From Leptodactylus fallax (taxonomy: Eukaryota; Chordata; Amphibia; Anura; Leptodactylidae): a DNA stretch of 64,000 bases. The position numbers and the translations under genes are program-made. The notes under the pieces were generated by a model that saw nothing but the letters and a program-made list of their open reading frames with translations, ran no database searches and was not told where the DNA came from. Location of the stretch: contig CAMRHE010000018.1 in NCBI GenBank assembly GCA_947044405.1, positions 6,085,501 to 6,149,500 on the forward strand. The letters run 5' to 3'. Below are positions 10,389 to 21,864 of this stretch, piece after piece. Each line of letters opens with the position of its first letter. Position 1 is the first letter of the stretch.

Positions 10389-11267
10389 AGTGGGATCCCC
10401 AAGGGACAGTTTTTGCGTGTACGCAGAAACTGTTCTTCAGTCCAGGAATTCAATACTCAATCCCAGTTATTAGAGCAAAGATTTAGGAGTAGAGGGTACC
10501 CGAAAAATGTGCTCCAGGATGCTAGACGTTTTGCGACAGAATGTGACAGACAAAGATTACTGATACCAAAAGATGAATCGCCTCCCCAGAACATCATTAG
10601 ATTAATTGGGACATTTGATCAAGGTTCCAGAATGGTGGTTGATATATTGAGATCATATTGGGATATCCTTCGACAGGACCCTGATTTAAGGGATAGGGTA
10701 TCTGAATATCCATCAATCACCTACAGGAGAGGCCGTAATCTCAGAGATAGACTAGTTCATAGTCATCTGGAACCAGAGGAGTCCGGGGGTACCTGGTTGG
10801 GGAGTGAAAGACCTGCAGGCACATTTAGGTGTGGTGGTTGTAAGGCCTGTGAATTTATTTTGAAGGGACGTGAAATTACGGCGGCAGCTACGGGTAAAAA
10901 GTATTATACTAGAGATTTCATTAATTGCCGCTCTATAGGTGTGGTATATGTCGCATCCTGTCCGTGCCCAGTGAACTACGTGGGTAAAACGAAAAGGGAA
11001 TTACGTCGTAGGGTATTAGATCATGTGGGATATATTAACAGGAGAGAAGAACGTCCCCTGAGTTTACATTTCTGGAGTAAACATGGAGGTGACCCATCTA
11101 CATTGAGATTTCAGGGCATTGAGCTAGTACGCAAATCACCACGAGGAGGAGATTGGGATAGGGCAATTTTGAGGAAGGAAGCGGAATGGATATTTAGGTT
11201 TAACTGTGTCAAACCTAGAGGCCTGAATGATTTGATATCCTTTGCGCCATTTATTGAAGAAAGATGA
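10383..11267 (+). pseudogene. Penelope-like polyprotein C-terminal part with GIY-YIG endonuclease
   Basis: An open frame of about 295 codons continues the Penelope polyprotein. It starts with the conserved GIPKGQFLRVRRNC segment, followed by a helical linker region, then a cysteine-containing segment (FRCGGCKACEF), then the GIY-YIG-type nuclease. The nuclease shows VVYVASCPCPVNYVGKTKRE (GIY-YIG-like tyrosines replaced in part by VYV/YVG), RR.LDHV, and a downstream E in KEAEWIF. In the family this nuclease nicks target DNA to prime reverse transcription. The domain itself looks undamaged, but with no start codon and a broken upstream half the locus is a pseudogene. Confidence 0.85.
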
Positions 11268-12202
11268 ATAGGGGTGGGACATATGGGAGGAGTATCGTGT
11301 CATGTATTGCCCTGTATTTAGATGGGTAGATGTTTAGTGGTCTCTCTTCCGCTATCTAGTGCATTGCCTGAATTGAGGTGGTGAGGTACAATATAATTTT
11401 GTGGTGATAGATGGGTCGTAGTTATGATGTACGGTAGTTTTGGTACGCAATCAGAGGGTTGAGAAATAGAAAAGAGTTATAGAGTTGGAGGGATTGACCA
11501 TTAGGAGGTATACAAATGGATCTGAGTGGGGATGATTAGGTTATCTATATTTTGATGGGGAACAATAAGGGAGAGCTCACTATATGTGAACTATGATAGG
11601 TAGATTTATGATCCATCCGCTGTCACGGTCTGGGGTTATACCTAACCTCCGGCTCATTTAGAGTACGGTTGTGAGAGGATAATATGGATCCGGATTTAAC
11701 TCTGTTTTGAATATCTCCCCTCTGGTTTCATGACCTGGTATATGGAGGAATGGAGGTAAAGTATACAAAATTACCGCTTGGTGCTTGATCATCGGAATTA
11801 CTGAGACGCAGCGGACAGATGATCAGCAGCTTATGTGGAGTAGGTGAAGATCAAATGTGAATCAGTAGATTCACCATCTAGCAATGGATCACTGGAATTG
11901 TTTACATTCAGTGGTCACATGATCGGCAGTCACATGAACACAGTAGAGGACTGAGGTGGACACACCCCCTAGGAGGCGTGACAGGTGGAGTGAGCTAGTG
12001 ATTTCTATTGGCCCACTGCAGACAGCATCAGGAAAGGGGGTGGCACCGATTGAATGGGCTGACCTTTATAAAGCAGGCAAGGCTCAGTGTGGCGTCGGCT
12101 ACTCTATACACTGGAGCACACCATCAGTGCTCCAGGAACTGCAGTTGTAACTGCAATTTTGAAATTTTAGCAGCTTAGACCAATTTATAAGTTTTAGTAT
12201 TA

Positions 12203-12249
12203 GCTCCTGAAGAACCTGACATAGATAACACAGGGGAAACGCGTAGAGC
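12203..12249 (+). ncRNA. Candidate type I hammerhead ribozyme of the Penelope element
   Basis: Elements in order: stem I strand GCTC (12203-12206); core CTGAAGA (12207-12213), fitting CUGANGA; stem II with CCTG/CAGG pairing and an A/G mismatch at its base; core GAAA (12236-12239); a self-complementary ACGCGT, typical of the very short stem III in retroelement hammerheads; unpaired A at 12245 as the cleavage position; stem I partner GAGC (12246-12249). Hammerheads with short stem III are known in Penelope-like elements. Activity is untested, and stem I is only 4 bp. Confidence 0.6.
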
Positions 12250-12326
12250 AAGTTTATCTTCTAGTTTATCTTCTGCTGCAATATAGAGCAAGTTTATCTT
12301 TAAGTTTATCTTCTGCTGCAACATAG
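12246..12326 (+). repeat. Two tandem units of about 40 bp after the ribozyme motif
   Basis: 'AGAGCAAGTTTATCTT' followed by 'AGTTTATCTTCTGCTGCAA' occurs twice in direct order. The first unit begins inside the stem I partner of the hammerhead-like motif. Confidence 0.8.
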
Positions 12327-12826
12327 GTGTTTATTGAGCATAAGGGTCAGAATATCGTGGTATCCCTTCTAGTTACAACATTTTAATGACAGGAAATGAA
12401 GTTACTGTGACCTGTACCTAGTTTACTGGTTTATGTACATACTACAGACTAGGGTTGTGGAGGTATAGCATGGCTGTGCGGGAGTCTAGTCAGTGATGCT
12501 TTAGAAATTGTGTGTGGGGACCAGGTGTTTGGGTTTTCCTAGCACTAAGAGCAACTGACAGAATACTGACCTGTTGCATGATGCAGTCGTGATACTACAA
12601 CCTTAGTCTAAGGGTGGTGAAAGTATCTTATTACACCCTAGGTCCAATGGAAAGTTGGAGAGTGTGAATACTGTCTAACATTTAAACCTTGAATAAACTC
12701 TGAATAGGCAGGCACAGACCACATTGATCTGTCTTTTAGTAGACTAGTGGACGTCCTTTGTATTTTTTATTTTAAGATATTAAAAGTTAAGTTTTATCGT
12801 TTGAAACCATTTATTTTCTGTGAGAT

Positions 12827-13054
12827 ATATAACATGGCTCTATGTAAGATGCAGACAGGCCCTTACAATATATGATAGAAACAGCTCAGGTGCACAATGC
12901 TGATTTAGCACCCACCTACACACAGGGGCGCACTTCTAATGAGGCGAAGTGAGGTGGCTGCCTCAGGCAGTGCTGTCTTGGCAGTTGGGGGGGCGGCATT
13001 TTGAGTGACCTAAATCAGCCCAAGACAGGCCGCTTAAAATACATGCTGAGAGGG
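12827..13054 (+). repeat. Direct repeat flanking the Penelope element, right copy
   Basis: It is the partner of 9660-9883. This copy runs on into the complete hAT element (12923-13872), so it represents the continuous pre-insertion sequence. Confidence 0.9.
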
Positions 13055-13872
13055 ACCTGTCCTGGGCTGGCTTAGAGTTTTAGGCTTGGGAGGAGAGCGG
13101 TAGATCGGGGAGGCCGAGTGGAGACAGCGCTGCGTCAGTACTCACCTATTGGCAGCAGCGCTGCTCCGGCGGTCCACCCTCAAGTGTTCACTTGGTCTGC
13201 TCCTTGCTCTCTGCCTCCACCCCCGCCCACTGCCTCTGCTGAGACACCCCCCCACTTGGAAATCAGCCTGACCACAGCCAGGCTGCATATAGGCCATCTG
13301 CTGCACTCCTATTAAAGAGAACGGGAGCGTGGGTTTGTATATCCACCAAGTGACACTCCAATAATCAGCCTGGCTGCGGTATGGCTGAATTCCCAGTGGG
13401 GGAAAAAGGACCCAATTCTTAGGCTCAGTGGGATATATTTTTCCCATGCTGTGAATGCCATAGCGGGGGGAAAAAAATCAAAAGTGCTGAACCGCTGTTT
13501 GTTCACTGTTTTTCCTCTGATAAAAATTTGAATAAAAGGTTGTCAAAGCAATAGTTATTCCCCAAAATGGTATAACTAAAAAGTACACCAGGCCACGCAA
13601 AACAAGGGGCCCTATGCATCCCCGTACACGGAAATATAAAAAAGTTACGGGTGTCAGAATATGGCGACTTTTTTTTGCAAAGTTTTAGATCTTTGTTAAA
13701 GGATTAAAATGTAAATAAAACTTTATAAGTTTGGTATCCTCGGAATTGTACAGAAACATATAATACAGTTGACATGTCATTTTGGCTGCAGAGTTTTTTT
13801 TTTTTTTGGGGGGGGGGGGGGGCGCCTTTCTATAGTCTGCCTCAGGCAGCAAAGAGGCTAGGTTCACCACTG
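12923..13872. mobile_element. hAT-like non-autonomous element, complete
   Basis: It starts CAGGGGCGCACTTCT and ends CTAGGTTCACCACTG, bordered on both sides by the 8-bp target CCTACACA (12915-12922 and 13873-13880). Subterminal 'GCCTCAGGCAG' blocks occur near both ends in inverted orientation. There is no transposase. The middle (about 13450-13790) contains a dispersed repeat also seen at 40560-40920. A T-run followed by a G-run lies at 13793-13822. Confidence 0.8.
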
Positions 13873-13880
13873 CCTACACA

Positions 13881-14285
13881 CTTACAATCCATGATGGGGG
13901 TAGGTGCCTGCATTTATCTGCACACAATAATCAGACAGGATAATGATCAGGGAGGCTGCCTAGCACCTCCTTACGTGCACCGCAACAGTAACAGCACCCT
14001 GCAAAAATAAGAGGGCCTGGCTGAATCCTGCAAAAATGCCATGAGGCATTAGTCAAAATAGTCTCCCTTTAAAATTTCAGTTCACACACAGATACTTTGA
14101 ACTGTATTTCAACAGAACAATGAGCAGACCATGAATTCCACCAGTACCCTGGCTGGGCTCATGGATTCATGGATACAGCCATATTTTCTGTACAAGCTCA
14201 TCCAGAGCCATAATTTATCATCCATGGAGGTATAAGGGGCAATACTCTACCTTCACATGATTCCAAGTTAGTACAAAAAGATACA
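13881..14285. other. Unrecognised intergenic sequence
   Basis: No gene or repeat was recognised here. Confidence 0.4.
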
Positions 14286-14289
14286 GAGG

Positions 14290-14575
14290 GTTTTCTTTTT
14301 TAGGCCAGGGCACCATGAATCCCATCCACACATTGCGGAAAAAATACACGCAGTGGACACACTGCGATTTCTAAAACCGTTGCAGTTTTGGAAATCTCAG
14401 CATGTCAATTTTACATACAGAAACGCGAGCGGTTTCCCTATAGGAATAATTGAAGCAGAAAATCTGCAGAGGAAACCTCTGTGGACTTTGAGAAAAGTGC
14501 TGCGGGAAAAACCGTGATGCGCTTTTTTACCGTGGCCCGCTACATTGGGCCTTAGCTTTAAAATATACCTCAGTA
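14290..14575. repeat. Palindromic MITE-like repeat ('GGGCCTTAGC' family)
   Basis: It has 'CCATCCACACATTGCGGAAA' near the left, inverted blocks around 'GAGGAAACCTCTGTGGACTT', and 'TTGGGCCTTAGCTT' at the right. It belongs to the family at 9248, 46725 and 47462. Confidence 0.5.
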
Positions 14576-14777
14576 ATAAGATGCCATATGTGGCACCATA
14601 CTGCAGCACTATGGAGCTGTGATCCATGATTTAGGCTATATCTCACATCATATGGAGAAAGCTTTACATACAACTGTTATCCTTTAGGAATACATTTTCA
14701 TTTACTTTTCTTTATCTTGTTCTCAAAAAGAAGATCCCATTACAAGTTGTGTGCATAGTATTACCAACACTTATATA

Positions 14778-16568
14778 TCTCTTATATATATAAAAATGAG
14801 TTCCTGTCTGTCTGTCTGTCTGTCTGTTCTTTATGCACGACCAAACGACTGGACCGATCCTCACCAAATTTGGCACACATGTACATCAGATGTCCGGGAA
14901 TATTATAGACTGGGTCTCAGCTCTCTTGGACGTACCATTCCTGAGATACAGTATTCCCAAAAAATGACCAGCATTAGTCTATACAAGCCTGCAAGTCTTT
15001 CACTCATATTCCAACTGCCATACACACGGTCACATGTCCCTTATCAGCCAATAAGAGCTCGCAGGTGCTTACTCCCCTCAGGTACACAGGTTTCCATAGC
15101 AACCAAGCTATGTATGACCTGTATTAGTCAATAGCAGTTCACAGGACCTTAAATCAGGTTTCCATAACAACACAGCCATAAATAGACTGTACCTATACTG
15201 GACTCAGTGGCGTAACTAGCAATGGCAGGGCCCCAAGGCGAACATTTGACATGGGACCCCCCCCCCCCACACACAAACTGCATTCCTGCACACACTATTA
15301 TGCCCCATAGTGGCCCCTGCATACACTATTAGGCCTCATAGTGGCCCTTGCACACAATATTCTGCCCCATAGTGGCCCCTGCACACAGTATCATAGTGGC
15401 TCCTTCATAAAGTATTATGCGCACTTCCCGCTACTTCTTCAATGTTGGACCAGATGTCACGTGAGCCAGGCATGTATCGCAACGCATAATGACGTCGAAC
15501 TGGCCCACCGACATCTGGGACACCACCAAGGAGGCCCAAAGCCTGCTGAAAAGAACCCAGAGTATAATGATAGCAGTGTTTGTGGGGTTCACGGCCCACA
15601 GGCCTTACTTACCAATCCCCGCTCCTGCTCACAGCCGCCTCTGCAGAAGGTGAAGTGCAGGCAGCCGTGAACAGGAGTGGGGATTGGTAAGTAAATAGGG
15701 CCCGTTACCTGCTGGTGTTAAAAAAAAAAAAAACATCAGAGGCCCGCTGGGTCCCCTAATGTCCCGGGCCCTGTGGCAGCTGCTACCACTGCTAAACCAG
15801 TATTTACGCCACTGACTGGACTGCCATACTGGCTTTCAGCATTCTTAGAAATTGAAAAGTTTTTTAAACTACTCATGTCCCCTGCAGCAAAATGCATGGC
15901 TGCTGCTCGAGCTAATGAAAACTCTCAGCAGACCCAAGCCTGTCTCCAATCTGATAAGGTATGTTATAGACAACAGCGAGCTGCTGAAACTCCCCAGCAG
16001 ACCCAAGCCCATCTCCAATCTGACAAAGCATTGTCAGCCACATGCACACAGCTGCACTCCAGGTTTCAATAACAACCCAGCCATTTTTCTTCACTGCTGT
16101 AGGTCAGCTTTAAAGGGGCAGGGCGCCGTGGATGACACTGTTACACAAGGTCACATACACACAGCTTTACTCCAGGTTTTCCATAACAATCGATGGCAGG
16201 TTTTTCACTGATATCCAAACTGAGATGCACATGATCACATGACACTTATGGACCAATGGAAAATCGCAGGTTCAGTCTTGACATACACACAGCTTTACAC
16301 CAGGTTTCCATAGCAACCAAGCTATTTATGTCCTGCATGAGTCAATAGCAGTTCGCAGGTCCTTAAATATTCAGTCATATGACGTGCATCAGCCAATATA
16401 AGTTCACATTTCATTTACCAGGTTTCCATAGCAACACAGCCATAAATAGACTATACCTATACTGGACTGCCATACTGGATGTCAAGTGCAAAACTGGCCA
16501 ATTCTTATGGGGTCACTACACAAACAAAAAATTAAATATACCCGTACGAAGCCGGGTCCTTCCTCTAG
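14778..16568 (+). mobile_element. Helitron-like element 1 (non-autonomous)
   Basis: The 5' end is TCTCTTATATATATAAAAAT and the 3' end is CTAG at 16565-16568. Just before the 3' end is a hairpin CCCG-TACGAAGC-CGGG (16541-16556). These are the hallmarks of Helitrons: 5' TC, 3' CTRR and a subterminal hairpin. No Rep/helicase is encoded. A (CTGT)n run lies at about 14804-14826. The element directly abuts a second copy. A hAT-like element is nested at 15205-15814. Confidence 0.8.
15205..15814. mobile_element. hAT-like non-autonomous element nested in Helitron 1
   Basis: It starts CAGTGGCGTAACTAGC and ends ATTTACGCCACTG, flanked by ACTGGACT (15197-15204 and 15815-15822). The uninterrupted host sequence is visible at 16458-16480, which confirms the 8-bp duplication. 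A short minisatellite ('ATAGTGGCCCCTGCACACA' type) lies at about 15290-15420. The same insertion at the same site is in Helitron 2. Confidence 0.85.
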
Positions 16569-16877
16569 TCTCTTATATATATAAAAATGAGTTTCTGTCT
16601 GTCTGTCTGTCTGTTCTTTATGCACGACCAAACGACTGGACTGATCCTCACCAAATTTGACACACATGTACATCAGGTATCCGGGAATATTTTAGACTGG
16701 GTCTCAGCTCTCTTGGACGTACCGTTTCTGAGATACAGTATTCCCAAAAAATGACCAACATTAACTAATACAAGCCTGGAAGTCTTTCACTCATATTCCA
16801 ACTGCCATACACATGGTCACATGTCCCTTATCAGCCAATAAGAGCTCGCAGGCACACAGGTTTCCATAGCAACCAAG

Positions 16878-17440
16878 TGTGGTAAAGTGTATGGCAAAGT
16901 CCTGGACGGGGTGTATATCTCGCCTGGTTTCCTCAGCCAGGTGAGATAGAGGAAACCCAGGGTTTAGTTTGCTCTAGCAGACCATAGTCTGCTAGCGTTT
17001 TTCATTATAATATATGGGCTGGTTTTTGTGGACTGGAGGGCAGGATTGGTAGTGGGTACTCTCCAGTCCACACCCCAGTCCACTTCGGGATTTGCCTCCC
17101 CTAACCCCAGGTGAGGTTTCCTGTGGGTTTTTGATTGAGGAAGGAAGCTCAAACACAAAAGGTGAGCTCTGGTATACTGCAGGGGAGAGAAAGACCCAAA
17201 CGCTCCTGGAGGTGAGCGTTTTACACTGGACTGCTGTGCTCACTATGTTATGGTTACCTGCATGAGGACAGTGAGGTACGCTGTTGTTATCTAGCGCCGG
17301 ACAGGCCTAGAGATTTATTTTGTTTGGACACTTTTGTTTTGTGCTGGAATTACCACAAATAAAGCTCTATCACCGTTTTAAGTAACCTGCTGTGTGTGAA
17401 CTTGGTCATTGCCGCCCCACCGTGCGTGCTGATCCCTACA
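16878..17440 (+). repeat. 5' LTR of Gmr1-type gypsy
   Basis: It starts TGTGGTAAAG and ends CCCTACA. AATAAA at about 17358-17363 is a likely polyadenylation signal. A primer-binding-like stretch follows, ATTGGTGGAGAACGCGGGC at 17441-17459. Confidence 0.92.
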
Positions 17441-17583
17441 ATTGGTGGAGAACGCGGGCAGTGTGTTGCTAGGGGCAACGGCATGACAAACCAAGTGAGA
17501 GCTAAATATTGCAGACTTTAAAAACCCAGAAGTGTATGTCTTGGGTGAAAGCTGCTGCTGCTTTGCAAGGCCCATCCAGCACA

Positions 17584-20500
17584 ATGGAGGAAGTAATAAA
17601 GCAGCTGGTGCAGGCTAATCTGAGACATGAACAGGCCATGGCGCAGCAACAACAGGCCCTAGCTCAGCAACAGGAAACTAATCGCCTGCTGATGGAACAG
17701 ATTGCTGCGCTCAGAGAGACTGCCGTGTCTCAGCCCCAACGGGTGGAGGTAAGCCCACCAGAGACTACTAGTGTGAAAAGGGCTGTACAGCGGGCCATGC
17801 AAAAAATGACACCTGATGATGATGTCGAGGCCTACCTCACTATATTTGAGAGAGTGGCAGAGAGAGAGAGGCTACCAGCTACAGAATGGGCAGAGGTGGT
17901 CGCGCCCTTTCTGTCAGGAGAACCTCAAAAGGCCTACTATGACCTCAGGGAGCAGGACGTCCGGGACTATACAAAGTTAAAAATGGAGATCCTTGCTCAC
18001 CTTGGTGTTACGCCAGCTGTTCGTGCCAGGAGAGTGCAAAATTGGAGCTACACCCTGGACAAACCTGCCCGGTCTCAGATGCATGACCTGATTCACCTGG
18101 TGAGAAAGTGGCTGGAACCAGAGTCCTCTACACCAGCTCAAATCGTGGAGAAGGTGGTGGTCGACCATTTCTTCAGGACCCTCCCAGCAGAGCTACAACG
18201 GTGGGTTGGACATGGAGACCCCAAGACCGCTGAACAGCTCGTTAACCTGGTGGAAAGATACCTGGCAACCGAGGATTACCTCCATGACGCCCCTGCAGCT
18301 CCGACACCTCCCAGGATGGCCCGACCCGTGACATCTGTGGGTAAGAGAGTTCCAGCTGGAGGTGGGTGGACAAGAGGTAGCAGGGCTCTGGAGCATGGCA
18401 GAGGGCAAAAGATTGAACCTGAACCCCAGAGGCCCTCTGGTCTTAAAAAGGACCCTCTTCCAAGGAGGCCTGGGACTCCCCAGTGCTGGAGGTGCTATGA
18501 GTGGGGACATATAGCTGTCTATTGCCCCCTTACCTCAGAACCCATGGAGTGTGACGCTAATCGGCGACAGTCACTGTTTGCAGAGTCTGTGTGTGCAGCC
18601 CTTCCAGGGTCAGGGACTGAGCCCCATGTTTGCCTGATAAAGGTAAACAACCGCTCTGTGAAAGCCCTTCTGGACTCAGGTAGCCTGGTGACTTTAGTTA
18701 GGGCCAGCCTTGTGGCTAGGGACTATGTGCCAGGCAAACAAGTGAAGGTACTCTGCATTCATGGGGATATTATTGCTTACCCTGTAGCCTCAGTCTGTTT
18801 GGAAACCCCATCTGGGGTTGTGACCTATGAAGTTGGGGTTGTAAAAAGATTAATGTATGAAGTTATACTAGGCCGTGATTTCCCGTTATTTTGGGAGTTG
18901 TGCAAAACGGGTAACACTTCTGCTGCCAGTGAAGAAACTCCAGCAGAATATGTACCTTCTCCAGTAAATAGTGGTACTGATAAGGGGCAAAGTGGAAATG
19001 TGAGTGTACCTGAAGTGCAGGATGAGGATTACTTTCCCTTGCAGATGTTAGCCGGGGAAGAAGAAGAAACTTCCCCATCGGGACAACAAATGCTAGACTT
19101 AGAGGTGTCCCAAGGTAACTTTGGGACCGAGCAAATGAGAGATCTTACTCTGACTAATGCTCGGGCCAATGTTACCGTAATAAATGGTGTACCACAGGAA
19201 CCTGAGGCTGATACAAAATTTCCACACTTTGCCATGAATGGGGATAAGGTGTACCAGGTCACCAAGATAAACAATGAAGTTGTGGAACAACTTCTGGTGC
19301 CAAAATCGTACCGCCACATAGTGCTTGACATGGCTCATAGCCATGTACTTGGGGGTCATTTGGGGACCAAAAAAACCCGAGAGAGAGTCCTTCAGAGGTT
19401 CTTTTGGCCTGGGGTATATGAAGAAGTGAAAAGGTATTGTGAGTCATGTCCCACATGTCAGATAAATGCCCCAACGTCACACTTCCGTAGCCCCTTGGTG
19501 CCCCTTCCCATCATCGAGGTACCATTTGAGAGGATTGCAATGGACCTGGTGGGGCCCATTGTCAAATCTGCTAGGGGACACCAGTACATTCTCGTTGTGG
19601 TGGACTATGCCACTCGGTACCCAGAGGCAGTACCCTTAAGGAGCATGACTTCTAAAAATATTGCCCGAGAGTTATTTTACATGTTCTCTCGCACCGGGCT
19701 CCCTAAAGAAATCCTTACTGACCAGGGTACACCCTTTATGTCAAAGGTCATGAAGGAGCTGTGCAAATTATTTAAACTCAGGCACATTCATACATCAGTA
19801 TACCACCCACAAACGGATGGGTTAGTGGAAAGGTTTAACAAAACCCTAAAACATATGTTAAAGAAGGTTGTAGAAAGGGATGGTCGGAACTGGGACTATC
19901 TGTTACCCTACCTAATGTTCTCCATAAGAGAGGTACCCCAGGCATCTACAGGGTTTTCACCCTTTGAGCTAGTTTATGGCCGACATCCAAGGGGTTTGTT
20001 GGACATCGCCAAGGAAACCTGGGAGACCGAGGCAACCCCTTATAAAAGTGTGGTTGAACACGTCGCCCAGATGCAGGATAGAATAGCGACAGTGATGCCA
20101 ATTGTCAAGGAACATATGCAAAGAGCTCAGGAGGCCCAAAGCAGAATTTATAATAGATCTGCTAGGCTGAGGGTCTTTAATCCTGGGGATAGGGTCCTGG
20201 TTCTAATACCTACCGCCGAAAGTAAATTTCTGGCAAAGTGGCAGGGACCCTATGAGATTGTAGAAAGAATAAGTGAGGTGAACTACAAGGTGCATCAACC
20301 AGGCAGGAGAAAACCCTTCCAGGTCTACCACATAAACCTGATCAAGCCGTGGAAAGATCGGGAGTCATTAGTAGCCACCCAGGCTGTGGCTAAAGAGGTG
20401 GTACCGCCAGTTCCCCCAGTAAGGATAGGTGAGGCACTGTCAGGGCACCAGAAGCAGGAGGCAAGGGAATTTTTACAGGAAAACAGGCGCAAGTTTTCTG

Positions 20501-20994
20501 ACTTACCAGGCCGTACTCACCTGATAAAACATCATATTAAGACTGAGCCTAACCATAGAGTGAATCTGAAGCCGTACCGCATACCAGAAGCCCGCAGGCA
20601 GGCGGTATCCTCTGAGGTCAAACATATGCTTGAGCTAGGTGTTATTGAGGAATCTTTCAGTGAGTGGTCAAGTCCCATTGTACTACTCCCGAAGCCTAAT
20701 GGGACATGGAGGTTCTGTAATGACTTCAGAAAATTAAATGAAGTATCAAAGTTTGATGCTTACCCCATGCCCCGAGTAGATGAACTAATTGAGAGACTTG
20801 GGAGGACAAGATATATTACAACACTTGACCTTACAAAAGGTTATTGGCAGATTCCACTATCTGATGAGGCTAAGGAAAAAACTGCATTCTCCACACCAGA
20901 AGGCCTGTTCCAGTATGTAGTGATGCCATTCGGGTTACATGGGGCCCCGGCTACATTCCAGAGGCTGATGGACCTGATCTTGAGACCACATTGA
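17584..20994 (+). pseudogene. Gmr1-type gag-protease-integrase-reverse transcriptase, long open frame cut by a stop
   Basis: One frame carries gag and most of pol without a gag stop. It is open from 17509; ATGs at 17536 and 17584 are candidate starts and I chose 17584 for its context. Numbering from 17509: glutamine-rich coiled coil about 35-75; gag core; zinc knuckle CWRCYEWGHIAVYC at 326; retroviral-type protease with DSG at 389-391; integrase with HHCC finger (H612 onward, CESCPTC) and catalytic D679, D738, E774 (35 residues between the last two); GPY-like region; then reverse transcriptase with its first aspartate at about 1107 (LDLTKGYWQI). A TGA at 20992-20994 falls just before the YLDD box, which continues in the same frame. 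Integrase before reverse transcriptase is unlike ordinary gypsy. Confidence 0.92.
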
Positions 20995-21840
20995 GATCAT
21001 GCGGCTGCTTACCTGGATGATGTGGTCATTTTTTCGTCTGACTGGAGAAGTCATCTCTGTAAGGTACAGGCAGTGTTGGACTCCATCAGTGATGCGGGCC
21101 TAACTATAAACCCAGAGAAGTGTGCAGTGGGTCTAGAGGAGGCAAGATACCTGGGGTACATAATTGGAAAGGGCTTGGTAAAACCCCAGATCAACAAGGT
21201 TGAGGCCATACAAAACTGGCCTAGACCCCTAACAAAAAAACAGGTCAAAAGCCTTCCTTGGCATAACCGGGTATTACCATCGGTTTGTGCCCAATTTTGC
21301 CGCAATGGCTTCCCCACTGACGGACTTGACAAAGGGTGGTAAGTCCGTAATGATAAAGTGGACTCCAGAGGCAGAAAAAGCTTTTCAGAGCCTAAAATCG
21401 GCCCTGTGTGAACAACCCGTACTTATCTCCCCAGATTTTAAAAAGCAATTCCTGGTTCAGACGGACGTGTCTGATACAGGCTTGGGAGCAGTCCTGTCAC
21501 AAGTGGTAAATGGAGAAGAACACCCAGTGATGTACCTAAGCAGAAAACTGACCCCTGCAGAAAAAAACTATGCCATAGTGGAAAGGGAGTGTTTGGCTGT
21601 CAAGTGGGCGTTAGAATCCCTGAGGTATTATCTGCTGGGTAGACAGTTCGTGTTGGTAACAGACCATGCTCCTCTGGCATGGATGAAGCAAAATAAGGAG
21701 AGAAACGCAAGAGTAACCCGGTGGTTTCTCTCCTTACGGAATTTCAGTTTCAAGGTGGAGCATAGGCCTGGGAAATTACAAGGTAATGCAGACGCCTTAT
21801 CCAGAACTCACTGTATGTTCAGTGGAAGTGCCCAGACCTC
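20995..21840 (+). pseudogene. Gmr1-type reverse transcriptase C-terminus and RNase H, frameshifted
   Basis: Downstream of the stop the same frame encodes YLDDVVIFS (21010-21036, catalytic Y-L-D-D) and the connection region. An extra base in the A-run near 21246-21249 shifts the reading; the continuing frame from there holds the RNase H domain (QTDVSDTGLGAVLSQ, then YAIVERECLAV, then VTDHAPLAW and NADALSR). RNase H is the last pol domain. The frame then runs through the polypurine tract into the 3' LTR. These two lesions make this copy non-functional on its own. Confidence 0.9.
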
Positions 21841-21846
21841 TGGTCT

Positions 21847-21864
21847 GGAGAAGGGGGGGGGATA
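21847..21864 (+). promoter_or_regulatory. Polypurine tract of Gmr1-type gypsy
   Basis: GGAGAAGGGGGGGG followed by GATA lies directly before the 3' LTR, the expected site of plus-strand priming. Confidence 0.8.

Larger units (their letters stand above)
9884..12826 (+). mobile_element. Penelope-like retroelement, 5'-truncated
   Basis: It contains the second half of a Penelope-type reverse transcriptase, a linker, and a GIY-YIG-type endonuclease. About 1.5 kb of non-coding sequence follows, holding a hammerhead-like motif at 12203-12249. The upstream reverse transcriptase fingers are missing. The element lies between two direct copies of a sequence of about 225 bp that includes the start of a hAT, so it inserted into or beside that hAT. 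No terminal repeat of its own was found beyond these flanks. Confidence 0.85.

Noticed and set aside
14778..16568. Autonomous Helitron encoding Rep/helicase
   Set aside because: No helicase or Rep motifs are present in the 1.8 kb; only the terminal signatures support a Helitron.
19029..19480. Minus-strand frames of 71-100 codons within the gypsy pol
   Set aside because: They are shadows of the sense coding frame with no domain of their own.
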